A stretch of DNA of 64,000 bases from Paracoccus hibiscisoli (GCF_005048265.1 NZ_SUNH01000006.1:62001-126000); one strand, 5' to 3'. Shown: positions 49,616 to 58,923, counted from the first letter of the stretch. Translations and numbers: made by a program. Notes: generated from the sequence alone by a model not told the origin.

Positions 49616-50050
49616 ATGGCGAAAAAGACATGGGCCGAACGCAGCACTGGCCAGAAGGCACTGATCATCGGTGCTTGGGGTCTCATAGGGCTATTTGTGT
49701 ACGGTCAGGTGATGCGGGACGACGGTAGTCAGGACGCCTCAGAAGCGGCGGCCGTCGCGGCAGCTGGTCCGGTTGCTTGTGGCGATCAGGAACTGGCATG
49801 GCGCGCCCCAATGCGTGCCAAAGACTATGTCCGCGATGCATTGATTTCCCCTAGCTCGGCCAAATTCCAGAACGATGAGACCTATCTGATGCCAAGCAAC
49901 GACGCCTTTTGCATCTACACCGTGACCGGCGCCGTCGATGCAGCGAATAGGTTTGGTGTCATGATCCGGCACGATTACGCGGCAAAGGTTCAATACAGCC
50001 GAACCGACGATGCATGGTCGCCCGTCGAAGTCGCGGTTGCTGAACCATAG
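49616..50050 (+). CDS. Single-pass membrane protein with exported domain, 144 residues
   Basis: An N-terminal basic stretch and one helix (KALIIGAWGLIGLFVYGQVM), then an exported domain with two Cys: VACGDQELAWRAPMRAKDYVRDALISPSSAKFQNDETYLMPSNDAFCIYTVTGAVDAANRFGVMIRHDYAAKV. The ISPSSAKF pattern appears in small secreted or anchored proteins of unknown function. GAGGTG precedes ATG 49616. It is outside the lysis run and looks like cargo. Confidence 0.6.
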   Translation: MAKKTWAERSTGQKALIIGAWGLIGLFVYGQVMRDDGSQDASEAAAVAAAGPVACGDQELAWRAPMRAKDYVRDALISPSSAKFQNDETYLMPSNDAFCIYTVTGAVDAANRFGVMIRHDYAAKVQYSRTDDAWSPVEVAVAEP

Positions 50051-50123
50051 GCCCGGCCCTCAATCCGCAACCCTTGTAGAATTGTTGCCAATCTGTTCAC
50101 GTTTCGTGAACGGAGGAATCATC

Positions 50124-50348
50124 GTGTCAGTTCACTATGTCCGCGTCGAATGCGCCTGCGGTCATCACTCGATGATTGGCACCTCTAGCTGGCTGCACCG
50201 AGACGAGCTGCTGCGCCGCGCCAGATGCTCGGTCTGCGGTAAGCTGGGGGCGGTGAACATGTCTCTCCATGTCGTGGCAACCGGGATGGGTAGAAGCATA
50301 GACGACCAATTGGCAGACCTTGCAGGGGTGCGGATCTTCACCGTGTGA
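50124..50348 (+). CDS. Zinc-ribbon-like hypothetical protein, 74 residues
   Basis: GTG start 50124 with GGAGGA six bases upstream. VSVHYVRVECACGHHSMIGTSSWLHRDELLRRARCSVCGKLGAVNMSLHVVATG. The CAC...CSVCG pairs suggest a zinc ribbon. Small and autonomous, followed by a strong terminator at 50419. Function unknown. Confidence 0.6.
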   Translation: MSVHYVRVECACGHHSMIGTSSWLHRDELLRRARCSVCGKLGAVNMSLHVVATGMGRSIDDQLADLAGVRIFTV

Positions 50349-50418
50349 CGCCGGGTGCGCGCGGTGTCGGCGCCGCCAGGTCGGACCGGATCGAACCCGG
50401 CCGGTCCTTCGAAACTAG

Positions 50419-50466
50419 AAAGTGTCCCACGCCCTGTTCCGGCCTGGGACACTTTTCGTTTTTTCT
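50419..50466 (+). terminator. Strong intrinsic terminator
   Basis: AAAGTGTCCCA (50419-50429) pairs with TGGGACACTTT (50445-50455) around a 15-nt loop, and TCGTTTTTTC follows. It closes the unit ending at the zinc-ribbon gene. Confidence 0.8.
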
Positions 50467-50545
50467 CAGTAAAATCAATGAAAAATACTGGCTTTGGTAG
50501 GCCCGGAGGGACTACTATCGCCTACTGCGCTGTGGGGGGGATACT

Positions 50546-50803
50546 ATGCCAGTAATGTTTCGACAACTCGGCTTCCAGGCGCGCGACGAAGGCCAAGCTG
50601 ATGGCCTGACGGGCGTGCGCCGAACGCCCCAGGCCGCCGCGGTGGACAAAACCGTGTCCGAGATCCCGGGCTATGTCCCCCGGTCCGTGCCCGAGGCTCT
50701 GCAACACGCAGTTGTGGACGCACGTCCGTCGCGGTGGGCCTGTGGCTTACCTAGAATTAACCTTGGTCTGGTATCCGTCCCACAGGAGGCCCACCATGGA
50801 TGA
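50546..50803 (+). CDS. Doubtful small ORF, 85 residues
   Basis: MPVMFRQLGFQARDEGQADGLTGVRRTPQAAAVDKTV and onward, with GGGGGG just before the ATG. It overlaps the next gene by 8 nt. Nothing in it is recognised. It is the only candidate in the 447-nt stretch 50349-50795 that otherwise holds just the terminator. Confidence 0.3.
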   Translation: MPVMFRQLGFQARDEGQADGLTGVRRTPQAAAVDKTVSEIPGYVPRSVPEALQHAVVDARPSRWACGLPRINLGLVSVPQEAHHG

Positions 50804-51014
50804 TTTTAAGATCGTACCTACGCCTAGGGGCGCCATTGTCCACCTGCCTGACCTGTCGGCCGAGTTGTTCTGGACTGAAAATGGATGGATGGTCGGCCAG
50901 TTTTCGCAGACTAAAACCAAGTCGCGGGTCGAGGTCGAAGCGCAGTTGTATGAGATGATCCAGACGATAGAGCGCATTAGAGGCGGGCATGGCCTTGGCG
51001 AGAGTTTGCCGTAG
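50796..51014 (+). CDS. Hypothetical small protein, 72 residues
   Basis: MDDFKIVPTPRGAIVHLPDLSAELFWTENGWMVGQFSQTKTKSRVEVEAQLYEMIQTIERIRGGHGLGESLP. A beta-rich start and a helical end. AGGAGG lies six bases upstream. Autonomous cargo near the right end; no family recognised. Confidence 0.6.
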   Translation: MDDFKIVPTPRGAIVHLPDLSAELFWTENGWMVGQFSQTKTKSRVEVEAQLYEMIQTIERIRGGHGLGESLP

Positions 51015-51167
51015 CCAGGGGGCGTGCCTCCCAGGCTACAGCCGTCGTCTAAGAAATGATGCGTCAAGTGGGGCGCAACCCATCACAACTACCTATCGAC
51101 GTTCACAACGATCCTAGTTAAGCTATCCTCACAAGCGTTCTTCATTTGTTCCAATCGGGAGGTATCT

Positions 51168-51671
51168 TTGGGAAAAGTGGGTGCCACCGTCATGGGATCT
51201 ATCATGGGCGGCTTCTCGACAGTAGCTGCTATGGTTCTTTGGTTCGGATGGGGGTTACCTCACGGCAATGAAAAAGCACATGTAGATCCCACGAGAGCGG
51301 ACTATATTGACCTGCTCCTGACTATGGTAACCATACTTCTTGGCGCTATTGGGTTAGCTGTCACGGTGGGAGCGCTGGTGATAGGTCTGGTTGCCCTAAA
51401 AACTTTACGTGAAATCAAAACTGAAGCTGCAACCGAAGCAAAAATTGCGGCTGGCAACAAGATTGCAGCTGAACTTGCCCCTAGCGTAGATGCCAAAGTT
51501 CGCGAAGCCTTGCCCGCCGCACTTCCATCAGCTTTGATGAACGACGATCTAGCCGACAAAATCCTTACTGAGATGGCTGGTCGGGGAGAACTAGACGCGG
51601 TGCTTGAACGTGTCGTGGCCCGATTGCAGGGCGGTCCCACAGATGATCCCGAGCAACCCGATGATAATTGA
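51168..51671 (+). CDS. Two-TM membrane protein with C-terminal coiled coil (cargo cassette gene 1)
   Basis: 167 residues from TTG 51168 (GGGAGG five bases upstream). Two membrane helices, VMGSIMGGFSTVAAMVLWFGWGL and LLLTMVTILLGAIGLAVTVGALVIGLVAL, lead into a long charged helix (KTLREIKTEAATEAKIAAGNKIAAELAPSVDAKVREALP) and an acidic end. It is lower in GC than the structural genes. It is followed 34 nt later by the ImmA/IrrE-type protease gene and may be the membrane component of one system. Confidence 0.7.
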   Translation: MGKVGATVMGSIMGGFSTVAAMVLWFGWGLPHGNEKAHVDPTRADYIDLLLTMVTILLGAIGLAVTVGALVIGLVALKTLREIKTEAATEAKIAAGNKIAAELAPSVDAKVREALPAALPSALMNDDLADKILTEMAGRGELDAVLERVVARLQGGPTDDPEQPDDN

Positions 51672-51705
51672 GTCGATCAGAACTGACAGAAGAGAGGGCG
51701 CAACT

Positions 51706-52257
51706 ATGGACGGCAATACGCAGAGCATGACCGCTCCGAATGGCTGGGAAGTTAAGTCGCCGTCACGCGAGTACTTGAACCTTCCTGCCACTGTTCGGCA
51801 AGAGATTGACAGGTTCTTGGCGGAGTACCCGGTAAAACTAGGGGCAATAGCTGAACGCTTGGGTGTCAAAGTGCTGCTGTCGACGCTGCCGCGCGGTACC
51901 TCTGGGCAGATTGGCCAAGAAAATGGCGACTTTGTCATCCGTATTAATCGTCATGAAGCCAAGCACCGCCAGCGCTTCACTCTTGCGCACGAGCTGGCGC
52001 ACTTTCTTTTGCACCGGGACCGAGTTGTCGCAGAGGGAGGCTGGTCTGAGAACGTACTTCTCCGCGCTCCCAATCAGCCGCTCCAGATTGAGTACGAGGC
52101 AAACCGTCTTGCATCTGATCTCGTGATCCCCTCAAGTGTGTTGGCTAACGCCACCGCTGAATATACTGGGCCAATGACCAGTGAGATTATTGAGGATCTC
52201 GCCCGGCGTTTTGGGGTCTCGACGGCGGCGATGGAAATTAAACTACAGATGGTTTGA
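51706..52257 (+). CDS. ImmA/IrrE-family metallopeptidase (cargo cassette gene 2)
   Basis: 183 residues. The zinc-protease motif HELAH lies in RFTLAHELAHFLLHRD (residues about 94-105), and the third ligand is probably the Glu in IEYEANRLASDLVIPSSVL, the classic ImmA/IrrE arrangement. The N-terminal part (LPATVRQEIDRFLAEYPVKLGAIAERLGVKVLLSTLPRGTSGQI) fits the family start. No N-terminal HTH is present, so an outside DNA-binding or sensor partner is expected. Such proteases cleave repressors to switch on mobile elements or defence genes. AGAGAGGG precedes ATG 51706. The next gene starts 16 nt later. Confidence 0.9.
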   Translation: MDGNTQSMTAPNGWEVKSPSREYLNLPATVRQEIDRFLAEYPVKLGAIAERLGVKVLLSTLPRGTSGQIGQENGDFVIRINRHEAKHRQRFTLAHELAHFLLHRDRVVAEGGWSENVLLRAPNQPLQIEYEANRLASDLVIPSSVLANATAEYTGPMTSEIIEDLARRFGVSTAAMEIKLQMV

Positions 52258-52273
52258 GAGGGCTACGCGGCAC

Positions 52274-53350
52274 ATGGAAGTTACAGAGTACCTAGTGACC
52301 TTGTGCATTCGCCGTGCCGAACTGAGCGGCCTGAAAGAACTGCCGGGCAGCACGAAAGACCGGCTGACCCCTCTCGTGCTTTTGGCGCCTTGGCTATCCA
52401 CATCTCCGCTCTCAAAGGCCATCGACAAGTTCGAGGACGCCTATCCTGGCAGACCCTATTTCATTGATGTGGACACTTATTACCATCCCGGGGAAAACAA
52501 CAACGAGGCAAAGGATACGTGGGCTGAGCTGGCGAAGAACCCCGCTGACATCCAGGTCTGGCACGCGCTGTTACTACCATACCCAAACGCCAATCCTTGT
52601 TTGTTGATGGCCGGCTCAACCATCGAAAGTGCTCGGGCTCAGATCGATTGGGCACGAAGTCATGATCGATCCTTTTGCCTGCGCATGAACATGGCTGGGC
52701 CCGGGATCCCCACATGGATGCCGATCCTAGTGAGAGAACTCGCAGCCGAAGGAGCCATAGATTATGCAGTTGTGTTTGACTTTGGACTCGTACCAAGTGC
52801 GCTAGATGTCGCGCCGGTGGCCGCTGGTTACATCACTAGCTTCTTTTCAGATGTGCCACCAGAGATACCAATCGCTGTCTGCTGCACAACTTTTCCAACT
52901 GATTTCATTGTGTTTGATGGAATTGAGGAACTCAGCTTTTCCAACCGCGAACTTCTCGCGCAGATAAAGCGTGCAACAAACCATCCAAGGATGATCTACG
53001 GTGACTGGGGCTCAACAAAGCCGAGATCCTACGGCCACGCCAGTACACCAAGAAATCGAATTGACTACCCGACAGACACAGGTTGGCTAATTGCCCGTGA
53101 AAATGGTGGGCCAATGTCGTTTCAGACTGCCGCAAAACGAATAATTTCCGCAAAAGGGAAGTGGTCCGGCGGATTGGGGATTTGGGGCGAACAGCTGATT
53201 GAGGGCGCGGCTTTGGGCCAAGCGTTTGCAATAGATACCATGCCCAAAATGTATTCGGCACGGATTAATATTCATCTGCACCGGCAGGCATATTACGGGC
53301 AGCTTCCTCCGCCAGAAGCACTGGATGAGGCTTGGAGCGACGATCTTTAA
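52274..53350 (+). CDS. Beta-protein family (T4 beta-protein-like) protein (cargo cassette gene 3)
   Basis: 358 residues. The start EYLVTLCIRRAELSGLKELPGSTKDRLTPLVLLAPW and the end RMIYGDWGSTKPRSYGHASTPRNRIDYPTDTGWLIARENGG match the pattern of phage T4 beta-protein-like proteins, in which KDRxTPL and IYGDW/Y-type motifs recur. The middle alternates strands and helices as in a TIM-like or Rossmann fold, without recognisable catalytic residues. It lies directly behind the ImmA/IrrE gene and probably shares its transcript. Ribosome binding is weak (GAGAGGG, 13 nt away). Function unknown; a defence or exclusion effector is the working guess. Confidence 0.65.
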   Translation: MEVTEYLVTLCIRRAELSGLKELPGSTKDRLTPLVLLAPWLSTSPLSKAIDKFEDAYPGRPYFIDVDTYYHPGENNNEAKDTWAELAKNPADIQVWHALLLPYPNANPCLLMAGSTIESARAQIDWARSHDRSFCLRMNMAGPGIPTWMPILVRELAAEGAIDYAVVFDFGLVPSALDVAPVAAGYITSFFSDVPPEIPIAVCCTTFPTDFIVFDGIEELSFSNRELLAQIKRATNHPRMIYGDWGSTKPRSYGHASTPRNRIDYPTDTGWLIARENGGPMSFQTAAKRIISAKGKWSGGLGIWGEQLIEGAALGQAFAIDTMPKMYSARINIHLHRQAYYGQLPPPEALDEAWSDDL

Positions 53351-53648
53351 TAAATTTGCATAACAGATCCTCCGCCCCTACACGCCGTCCGGGGTAAAGC
53401 CGCCGAAACCATGACGAGTGGTGCTGTTCATCCATCAAGATCTTCGCTCGATCTTCACGGATTCGAGGGCCGAAGCGCCTAAGAAAGTGGGCTAGCTGGC
53501 GTCTGATAACTGCGGTCACAAGCCTCACAATTTGCCAGAAGTCTGCCAGGAAAACGTTTCCAAACCGCTACGCAACTCATTGAAATGTTGTGCAGCGGTT
53601 GGCGCCTATTTTCCAACCTAACTCGCTGGAGGCAAAGGATTCGCGTGG
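53351..53648. other. Gene-free right end of the prophage
   Basis: About 300 nt between the Beta-protein gene and attR. A minus-strand frame (53265-53528) overlaps the preceding gene and has no ribosome site, so it was not called. Integrase arm-binding sites could lie here, but no repeats shared with the left end were noticed. Confidence 0.5.
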
Positions 53649-53665
53649 TCCCTTCGGGTGCACCA
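53649..53665 (+). repeat. attR core (17-nt direct repeat)
   Basis: TCCCTTCGGGTGCACCA, identical to the 3' end of tRNA-Arg at 8551-8567. It marks the right prophage boundary, since chromosomal genes resume 6 nt later. Confidence 0.95.
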
Positions 53666-53671
53666 GTTTCC

Positions 53672-54325
53672 CTAACCGACGCGATGGCGACGCCAGACCT
53701 CGATCATCCAGGCCAGCATGATCGCGTTCAGGATATGCCACATGAAATGCGTGCCGATAGGCAGCACCGCGCAGCTGGCCTCATCCAGCGTGCGGAAGGT
53801 CAGCGACACGACCAGCAGCCCCGCGCCGATCGCCAGCCCGCGCGCGACCTGCGGCAACCGCCGGCGCAACAGCAGCGCATAGACGCCGATCAGCAGCGGC
53901 ACGGGCGCATAGCTGGCCGACGACCCCAGCCCCGGCACCTGCTGGAACAGCGGCACGGTCAGGGCGGCATAGGGGATGAACCCCGCCGTCACCACCGCCG
54001 CCACCCAGGGCCGCGCGCCGAAATAATCGCGCGTTGCGGCAAAGACATAAAGCAGGATGAAGGCGACGATCGGCACCACGTCCATCAGGCTGGTCAAGGG
54101 ATTCGCGTGGGTGTGAAACAGCCAGGACCCGATGCCGATGACGAACAGCACCCCCGCCATCAGCCGCCCCATCGCCAGGCCCGGCCCCTGCAGCCGCCGC
54201 CAGATCAGCACGGCGGCCAGCAGAAAGGCCAGGTTGGTCAGGGCGTTGATCGGTTCGGACCAGTAATCCGGGCCGGTGCGTTCGCAATAGGCGTCGACGG
54301 GGGCGAACCAATCCATCTCAGCCAT
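53672..54325 (-). CDS. Ceramidase-family integral membrane protein
   Basis: 217 residues with about seven hydrophobic helices. Motifs fit the alkaline-ceramidase superfamily (CREST): PDYWSEPINALTNLAFLLAAVLIWRR, GSWLFHTHANPLTSLMDVVPIVAF with His and Asp that would bind zinc, and IGTHFMWHILNAIMLAWMIEV. It may hydrolyse an amide-linked lipid in the inner membrane. Its ATG overlaps the end of the YeeE gene by 8 nt, so the two are co-transcribed. Its stop lies just inside the attR boundary, so the prophage has not disrupted it. Confidence 0.8.
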   Translation of the reverse strand: MAEMDWFAPVDAYCERTGPDYWSEPINALTNLAFLLAAVLIWRRLQGPGLAMGRLMAGVLFVIGIGSWLFHTHANPLTSLMDVVPIVAFILLYVFAATRDYFGARPWVAAVVTAGFIPYAALTVPLFQQVPGLGSSASYAPVPLLIGVYALLLRRRLPQVARGLAIGAGLLVVSLTFRTLDEASCAVLPIGTHFMWHILNAIMLAWMIEVWRRHRVG

Positions 54326-55556
54326 CCGCCCGGCTGGTCCGCCGCTCCATGAAGAACCACGGCCGCAGCTTGACCCCCAGAATATTGCCCGCAAAGGCCG
54401 CCACCGCCCACAGATAGCCATGCAGGCTGCCCGACGCGATCCCCGAGAAATAGGCCCCGATGTTGCAGCCATAGGCGATGCGCGCCCCGTATCCCAGCAT
54501 GAGGCCCCCCACCACCGCCGCGATCACCGACCGCAGCGGGATGCGCAGTGACGGCGCAAAGCGCCCCGCCAGCGACGCCGCCAGCATGGCCCCCGCGATG
54601 ATGCCGAAATTCATGATCGTGGTGATGTCGGCAAAGATCGACGATTGCAGCGCTTGGGCATTGGCGGGGCGCTGCCAATAGCCCCAGGCGGTCGGATCGA
54701 TCCCCACCAGCTGCGCGATCTTGGCGCCCCACAGCGCAAAGGCCGCGGTGATGCCCCAGGGCCGCCCGGAAATCGCCAGCGTCAGAAAGTTCAGCACCAC
54801 CAGCGCCACCGCGCCTGCCACCAGCGGCCAGGGCCCGCGCAGCCAGCGCGCCGCACCATGGACCGGGCTGTCGGGCGCCTGCTCCAGCGTGCCATGGCGG
54901 CGGCGTTCGACCCGCAGCGTCATGAGCGCGATGGCGCCAAAGATCGCCAGCGACAGCGCGATGCCGCCCCATGCGCCGAAGGGCTGCCACAGGGCCATAG
55001 GCTCCAGCGAGGGCAGGCTGGCCCACCAGTCGAAATGGACGGTGCCCAGCAGCGATCCAACGATGAAGAAGACCAGCGTGATCAGCATCCGGGCATTGCC
55101 GCCCCCAGCCGTGAACAGCGTCCCCGAGGCGCAGCCTCCGCCCAGCTGCATCCCGATGCCAAAGATGAACGCCCCCGCGATCACCCCCAGACCGGCGGGA
55201 GAGACCAGGCCCCGCACCTCGTTCCCGAACAGCGTGCCCGAGGACAGCGCCGGAAAGAACAGCAGCACCGCCATCGCCAGCAGCAGCATCTGGACCCGCA
55301 GCCCGCGCCCCCGCCCGTCCAGGATGAACACCCGCCAGGCCGAGGTGAAGCCGAAGGCCGCGTGATACAGCGACAGGCCCAGGGCCCCGCCGATCAGGAA
55401 CAGCGCGCCCTGCGCCGGGCCATAGGTCAGGGTCAGCCCGACCGTGCCCAGGGCCAGCGCCACCAGCGCCCCCACGCCCGGCGCGCCCAAAGGCGGCAGG
55501 CCCATTCCGGGTCGGCCCATTCCGGGTCGGGAGGACAGGATCTGTGCGTCGGCCAT
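54318..55556 (-). CDS. YeeE/YedE family sulfur-compound transporter
   Basis: 412 residues and about 10 membrane helices. The two conserved Cys motifs of the family are present: GGGCASGTLFTAGGG in the middle and GARIAYGCNIGAYFSG near the C-terminus. These pass thiosulfate-type sulfur through the inner membrane. AAAGGAACC precedes ATG 55556. Followed by, and overlapping, the ceramidase-like gene. No TusA-like partner is in view. Confidence 0.88.
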   Translation of the reverse strand: MADAQILSSRPGMGRPGMGLPPLGAPGVGALVALALGTVGLTLTYGPAQGALFLIGGALGLSLYHAAFGFTSAWRVFILDGRGRGLRVQMLLLAMAVLLFFPALSSGTLFGNEVRGLVSPAGLGVIAGAFIFGIGMQLGGGCASGTLFTAGGGNARMLITLVFFIVGSLLGTVHFDWWASLPSLEPMALWQPFGAWGGIALSLAIFGAIALMTLRVERRRHGTLEQAPDSPVHGAARWLRGPWPLVAGAVALVVLNFLTLAISGRPWGITAAFALWGAKIAQLVGIDPTAWGYWQRPANAQALQSSIFADITTIMNFGIIAGAMLAASLAGRFAPSLRIPLRSVIAAVVGGLMLGYGARIAYGCNIGAYFSGIASGSLHGYLWAVAAFAGNILGVKLRPWFFMERRTSRADG

Positions 55557-55632
55557 GGCGGTTCCTTTGTCATGGTTCGGGATGCGTCCGCGCAGATGGC
55601 CCCGAAGCCCCCCGATTGGCAAGCCCCGCCCG

Positions 55633-57741
55633 TCATAGCAGGAAGTGGTCGGCCTCCAGCTCCAGCCGCCCGGCCAGGCGGATGATCATGTCGGGCGTGC
55701 GGTCTCCGTTCACGTCGACCAGCAGGCGCGTGGCCCCGTCCATGTGATCCCACCGCAGCGAGCGCATCCCGTCGTGCGGGCCGGTCCCGGCAAAGGTCAG
55801 GTTCAGCGCCCGCAGGTCGATCATGTCCTCTCCCGGGCGGAAATCGGTGATCAGGTCTGCCAATCCGCGCGCGCTGTCGGCCACGGAATTGAAGCGGAAC
55901 ACATCCGCCCCCATGCCGCCGGTCAGCACGTCCTGACCCAGCCCGCCGATGATCGTGTCGTTGCCCTGCTGGCCCAGCAGCGTGTCGCGGCCCGGACCGC
56001 CGTCTAGCAGGTCGTTGCCCATCCCGCCCTCGGCCCGGTCATTGCCCGCCCCGGCGCGGATCGTGTCCCACCCCGGCCCGCCAAAGACCAGATCATCGCC
56101 CGCACCCGCCAGGATGATATCGTTGCCCATGTCGCCATACAGCGTGTCGCGCCCCGCCCCCGCGGTCAGCCGGTCATTGCCCATGCCGCCCGCCATCCAG
56201 TTGTTGCCCAGCATGTCGGTCAGATGATCCGCGCCCTCGTTCCCGAACAGGCGATCATTACCCGCGCCCCCGATCAGCGTGTCGTTGCCCATGCCGCCAT
56301 GCAGCGAGTCGTTGCCACCATTGCCCAGGATGCGGTCGTTGCCCGCACCGCCGCGCAGCATGTTGCCCACGGCGTTGCCCTGCACCACGTCATTGCCCGA
56401 GCCGGCGACATAGCCCTCGATCAGGGTGCCCGGCGCGATCTGCAGATTGCCGCGCAGGCCCCAGACATCGGAGGACGCGCCCATGCGCAGATCGACCCGC
56501 TGATCCATCCCGTCGCGCGAGAAGTTGATGGTGTCGAACCCGCCCGCATCATAGATCGTCATCGCGACGTCGCGCGCATCCTCGATGCCGGGCAGCTGCG
56601 CGCCGTTCTGCGCCGCAAAGATCCGGCCCAGCCAGCTGTCGCCCAAGGTGTGGCCCAGCCCATAGACGGTGTTGCCCGCCGTCAGCGTGCCGGCGCCCGC
56701 CGCCCCGTAGAGCCGCTGGATCGCGATGATGTCCGCCGGCATCAGCGTCGCCGCGAAGGCATAGGAGGCGTCGATGTTCGGATTTCTAGTCTGGGCGAAA
56801 TAGGACATGACCGAGGCCTGCCAGCTGTCATTGGCAAAGCGCGCGTCGCCCGGAAAGGTGCCGCCGCCGTTATAGGGGCCCATATGGCCCAGACCCAACG
56901 CGTGGCCGATCTCGTGCAAGTATGTCTGGAAGGTGTAGGTGCCGATCCGGTTGCCTTCGGACTGGTGCCAGCCGCGGTCGATATTGAGAACCGACGACAC
57001 CACCCGCCCGTCCAGCGTCATGGTGGCACCGGCATAGGCGCCCCGATCATTCTCGGTAAAGCGGATCTCGGCCCGGGTGGTCGTCTCGCGGAACTGCAGA
57101 TCGGCCACGGCGGCCCAAGCCTGCAGGGCGCTTCGCGCCATCGCCTGCCCCGCCGGCCCCAAGCCCGACAGATCGACCGTGATGATGTTGTCGGTCCGCA
57201 CGTCATAGGCGCGCGGCACCAGCCCTTTGTCGATCCAGTAGCCGCGCGTCAGATAGGTTGCCATCGTGTCCAGCGACGCGGGGCGGAGCGGCTGCAAGAC
57301 CTGTGCGGTCAGCTGAAAGCCGCCGATGCTGTTGTGATGACCTTCCACGCTAAGATAATAGGTGCCTGACTGGGGCGCGGTAAACACCATGCGGCTGTTC
57401 AGCCCCTGTCCCTCGTTATCGACGAACCGGAGAAACCCGCCCTGCGGACTGTAAAGCTCCACCACAGGATCCAACAGCGGAGAGCGGCCCGCGCCGCGCA
57501 GCTCGAACACATAGCTGCGGCCCGCCTCCAGCGCGATGCCTACCCAATCCTCGTCACAGCGCCCGTCGATCGCCCCGACAAAGGAATCCCCCACCGCCAT
57601 GCGATAGGCCGTTCCCTGACGCGGTGCGGCATCAGCCGTCTCGCGGATCACCGCACGCAGGGAATCGATCCCGGTCCCCGCCAGCCCGGACAGCGCGCAG
57701 GACGGATCAAAGGGGCGTATCGCGGCGCAGATGGTGCACAT
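55633..57741 (-). CDS. Secreted serralysin-type metalloprotease with RTX repeats
   Basis: 702 residues. An N-terminal pre-peptidase-like domain (residues about 45-150) is followed by the M10B catalytic domain. The zinc motif HEIGHALGLGH (His276, His280, His286) has a Met-turn in SVMSYFAQ. Then come at least ten RTX nonapeptides from about residue 450 (GGAGNDRILG, GGMGNDTLIG, GDMGNDIILAG) that bind calcium. A type I secretion C-terminus ends DHFLL. It has no Sec signal peptide, so an ABC exporter elsewhere in the genome is expected. AAGGAACC precedes the ATG. The small gene 15 nt upstream is probably in the same unit. Confidence 0.95.
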   Translation of the reverse strand: MCTICAAIRPFDPSCALSGLAGTGIDSLRAVIRETADAAPRQGTAYRMAVGDSFVGAIDGRCDEDWVGIALEAGRSYVFELRGAGRSPLLDPVVELYSPQGGFLRFVDNEGQGLNSRMVFTAPQSGTYYLSVEGHHNSIGGFQLTAQVLQPLRPASLDTMATYLTRGYWIDKGLVPRAYDVRTDNIITVDLSGLGPAGQAMARSALQAWAAVADLQFRETTTRAEIRFTENDRGAYAGATMTLDGRVVSSVLNIDRGWHQSEGNRIGTYTFQTYLHEIGHALGLGHMGPYNGGGTFPGDARFANDSWQASVMSYFAQTRNPNIDASYAFAATLMPADIIAIQRLYGAAGAGTLTAGNTVYGLGHTLGDSWLGRIFAAQNGAQLPGIEDARDVAMTIYDAGGFDTINFSRDGMDQRVDLRMGASSDVWGLRGNLQIAPGTLIEGYVAGSGNDVVQGNAVGNMLRGGAGNDRILGNGGNDSLHGGMGNDTLIGGAGNDRLFGNEGADHLTDMLGNNWMAGGMGNDRLTAGAGRDTLYGDMGNDIILAGAGDDLVFGGPGWDTIRAGAGNDRAEGGMGNDLLDGGPGRDTLLGQQGNDTIIGGLGQDVLTGGMGADVFRFNSVADSARGLADLITDFRPGEDMIDLRALNLTFAGTGPHDGMRSLRWDHMDGATRLLVDVNGDRTPDMIIRLAGRLELEADHFLL

Positions 57742-57756
57742 GGATGGGGTTCCTTG

Positions 57757-58185
57757 TCAGTCGGGCTGACCATGGCGCAGCAGGTCGCAGGCAAAGTTGC
57801 GGTAATCGATGGCCGTCATGTCGTGGTCGCTGACGCTGACGCTGAAATCCAAGCGCAATCCGGGTCGGTCGCCCTGTGGGTCGGTCACGTCCAGACGAGC
57901 CGACAGCGATGCCGGGCCGGTTGCCAGCACATGCAGGCGCAGCGACCGGTCCGGTCCCGCAGCCCGCAGCGCATCACACAGCGCTGCTGTCACGCGGGCA
58001 TCCGTGCTCGGTTCAGCGGCGCCTTCGATCAGCGCGGGCATGGTAGGAGCCGACCCGGCCCTGATCCGGCAGGCCGCCAGCAGCAGCGGGCTGGCCGCCA
58101 GTTCAAGGGCCTGAAGATGCGCAGGATGCCGCATGAAAACCGTGACCCGACCCTGATGAAACACCGACCGCCCAAGGCGGAGCAA
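57757..58185 (-). CDS. Hypothetical protein upstream of the serralysin
   Basis: 142 residues from a TTG, or 125 from ATG 58134; the choice is open. It reads MRHPAHLQALELAASPLLLAACRIRAG with a LAAC that could be a weak lipobox, then DARVTAALCDALRAAGPDRSLRLHVLATGPASLSARLDVTDPQGDRPGLRLDFSVSVSDHD. Its stop is 15 nt from the protease start, so they are probably co-transcribed. It could be an inhibitor or processing partner, but it does not look like known Inh proteins. Confidence 0.6.
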   Translation of the reverse strand: MLRLGRSVFHQGRVTVFMRHPAHLQALELAASPLLLAACRIRAGSAPTMPALIEGAAEPSTDARVTAALCDALRAAGPDRSLRLHVLATGPASLSARLDVTDPQGDRPGLRLDFSVSVSDHDMTAIDYRNFACDLLRHGQPD

Positions 58186-58236
58186 GACTTGATCATATGG
58201 GCGGCGGGGTGGTCGGTAAAGAACGGTGCGGCCGCC

Positions 58237-58922
<686 letters not shown>

Positions 58923-58923
<1 letters not shown>

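Noticed and set aside
53265..53528. Minus-strand open frame of 87 codons at the prophage right end
   Set aside because: Starts at GTG without a ribosome site and overlaps the end of the Beta-family gene; no recognisable features.
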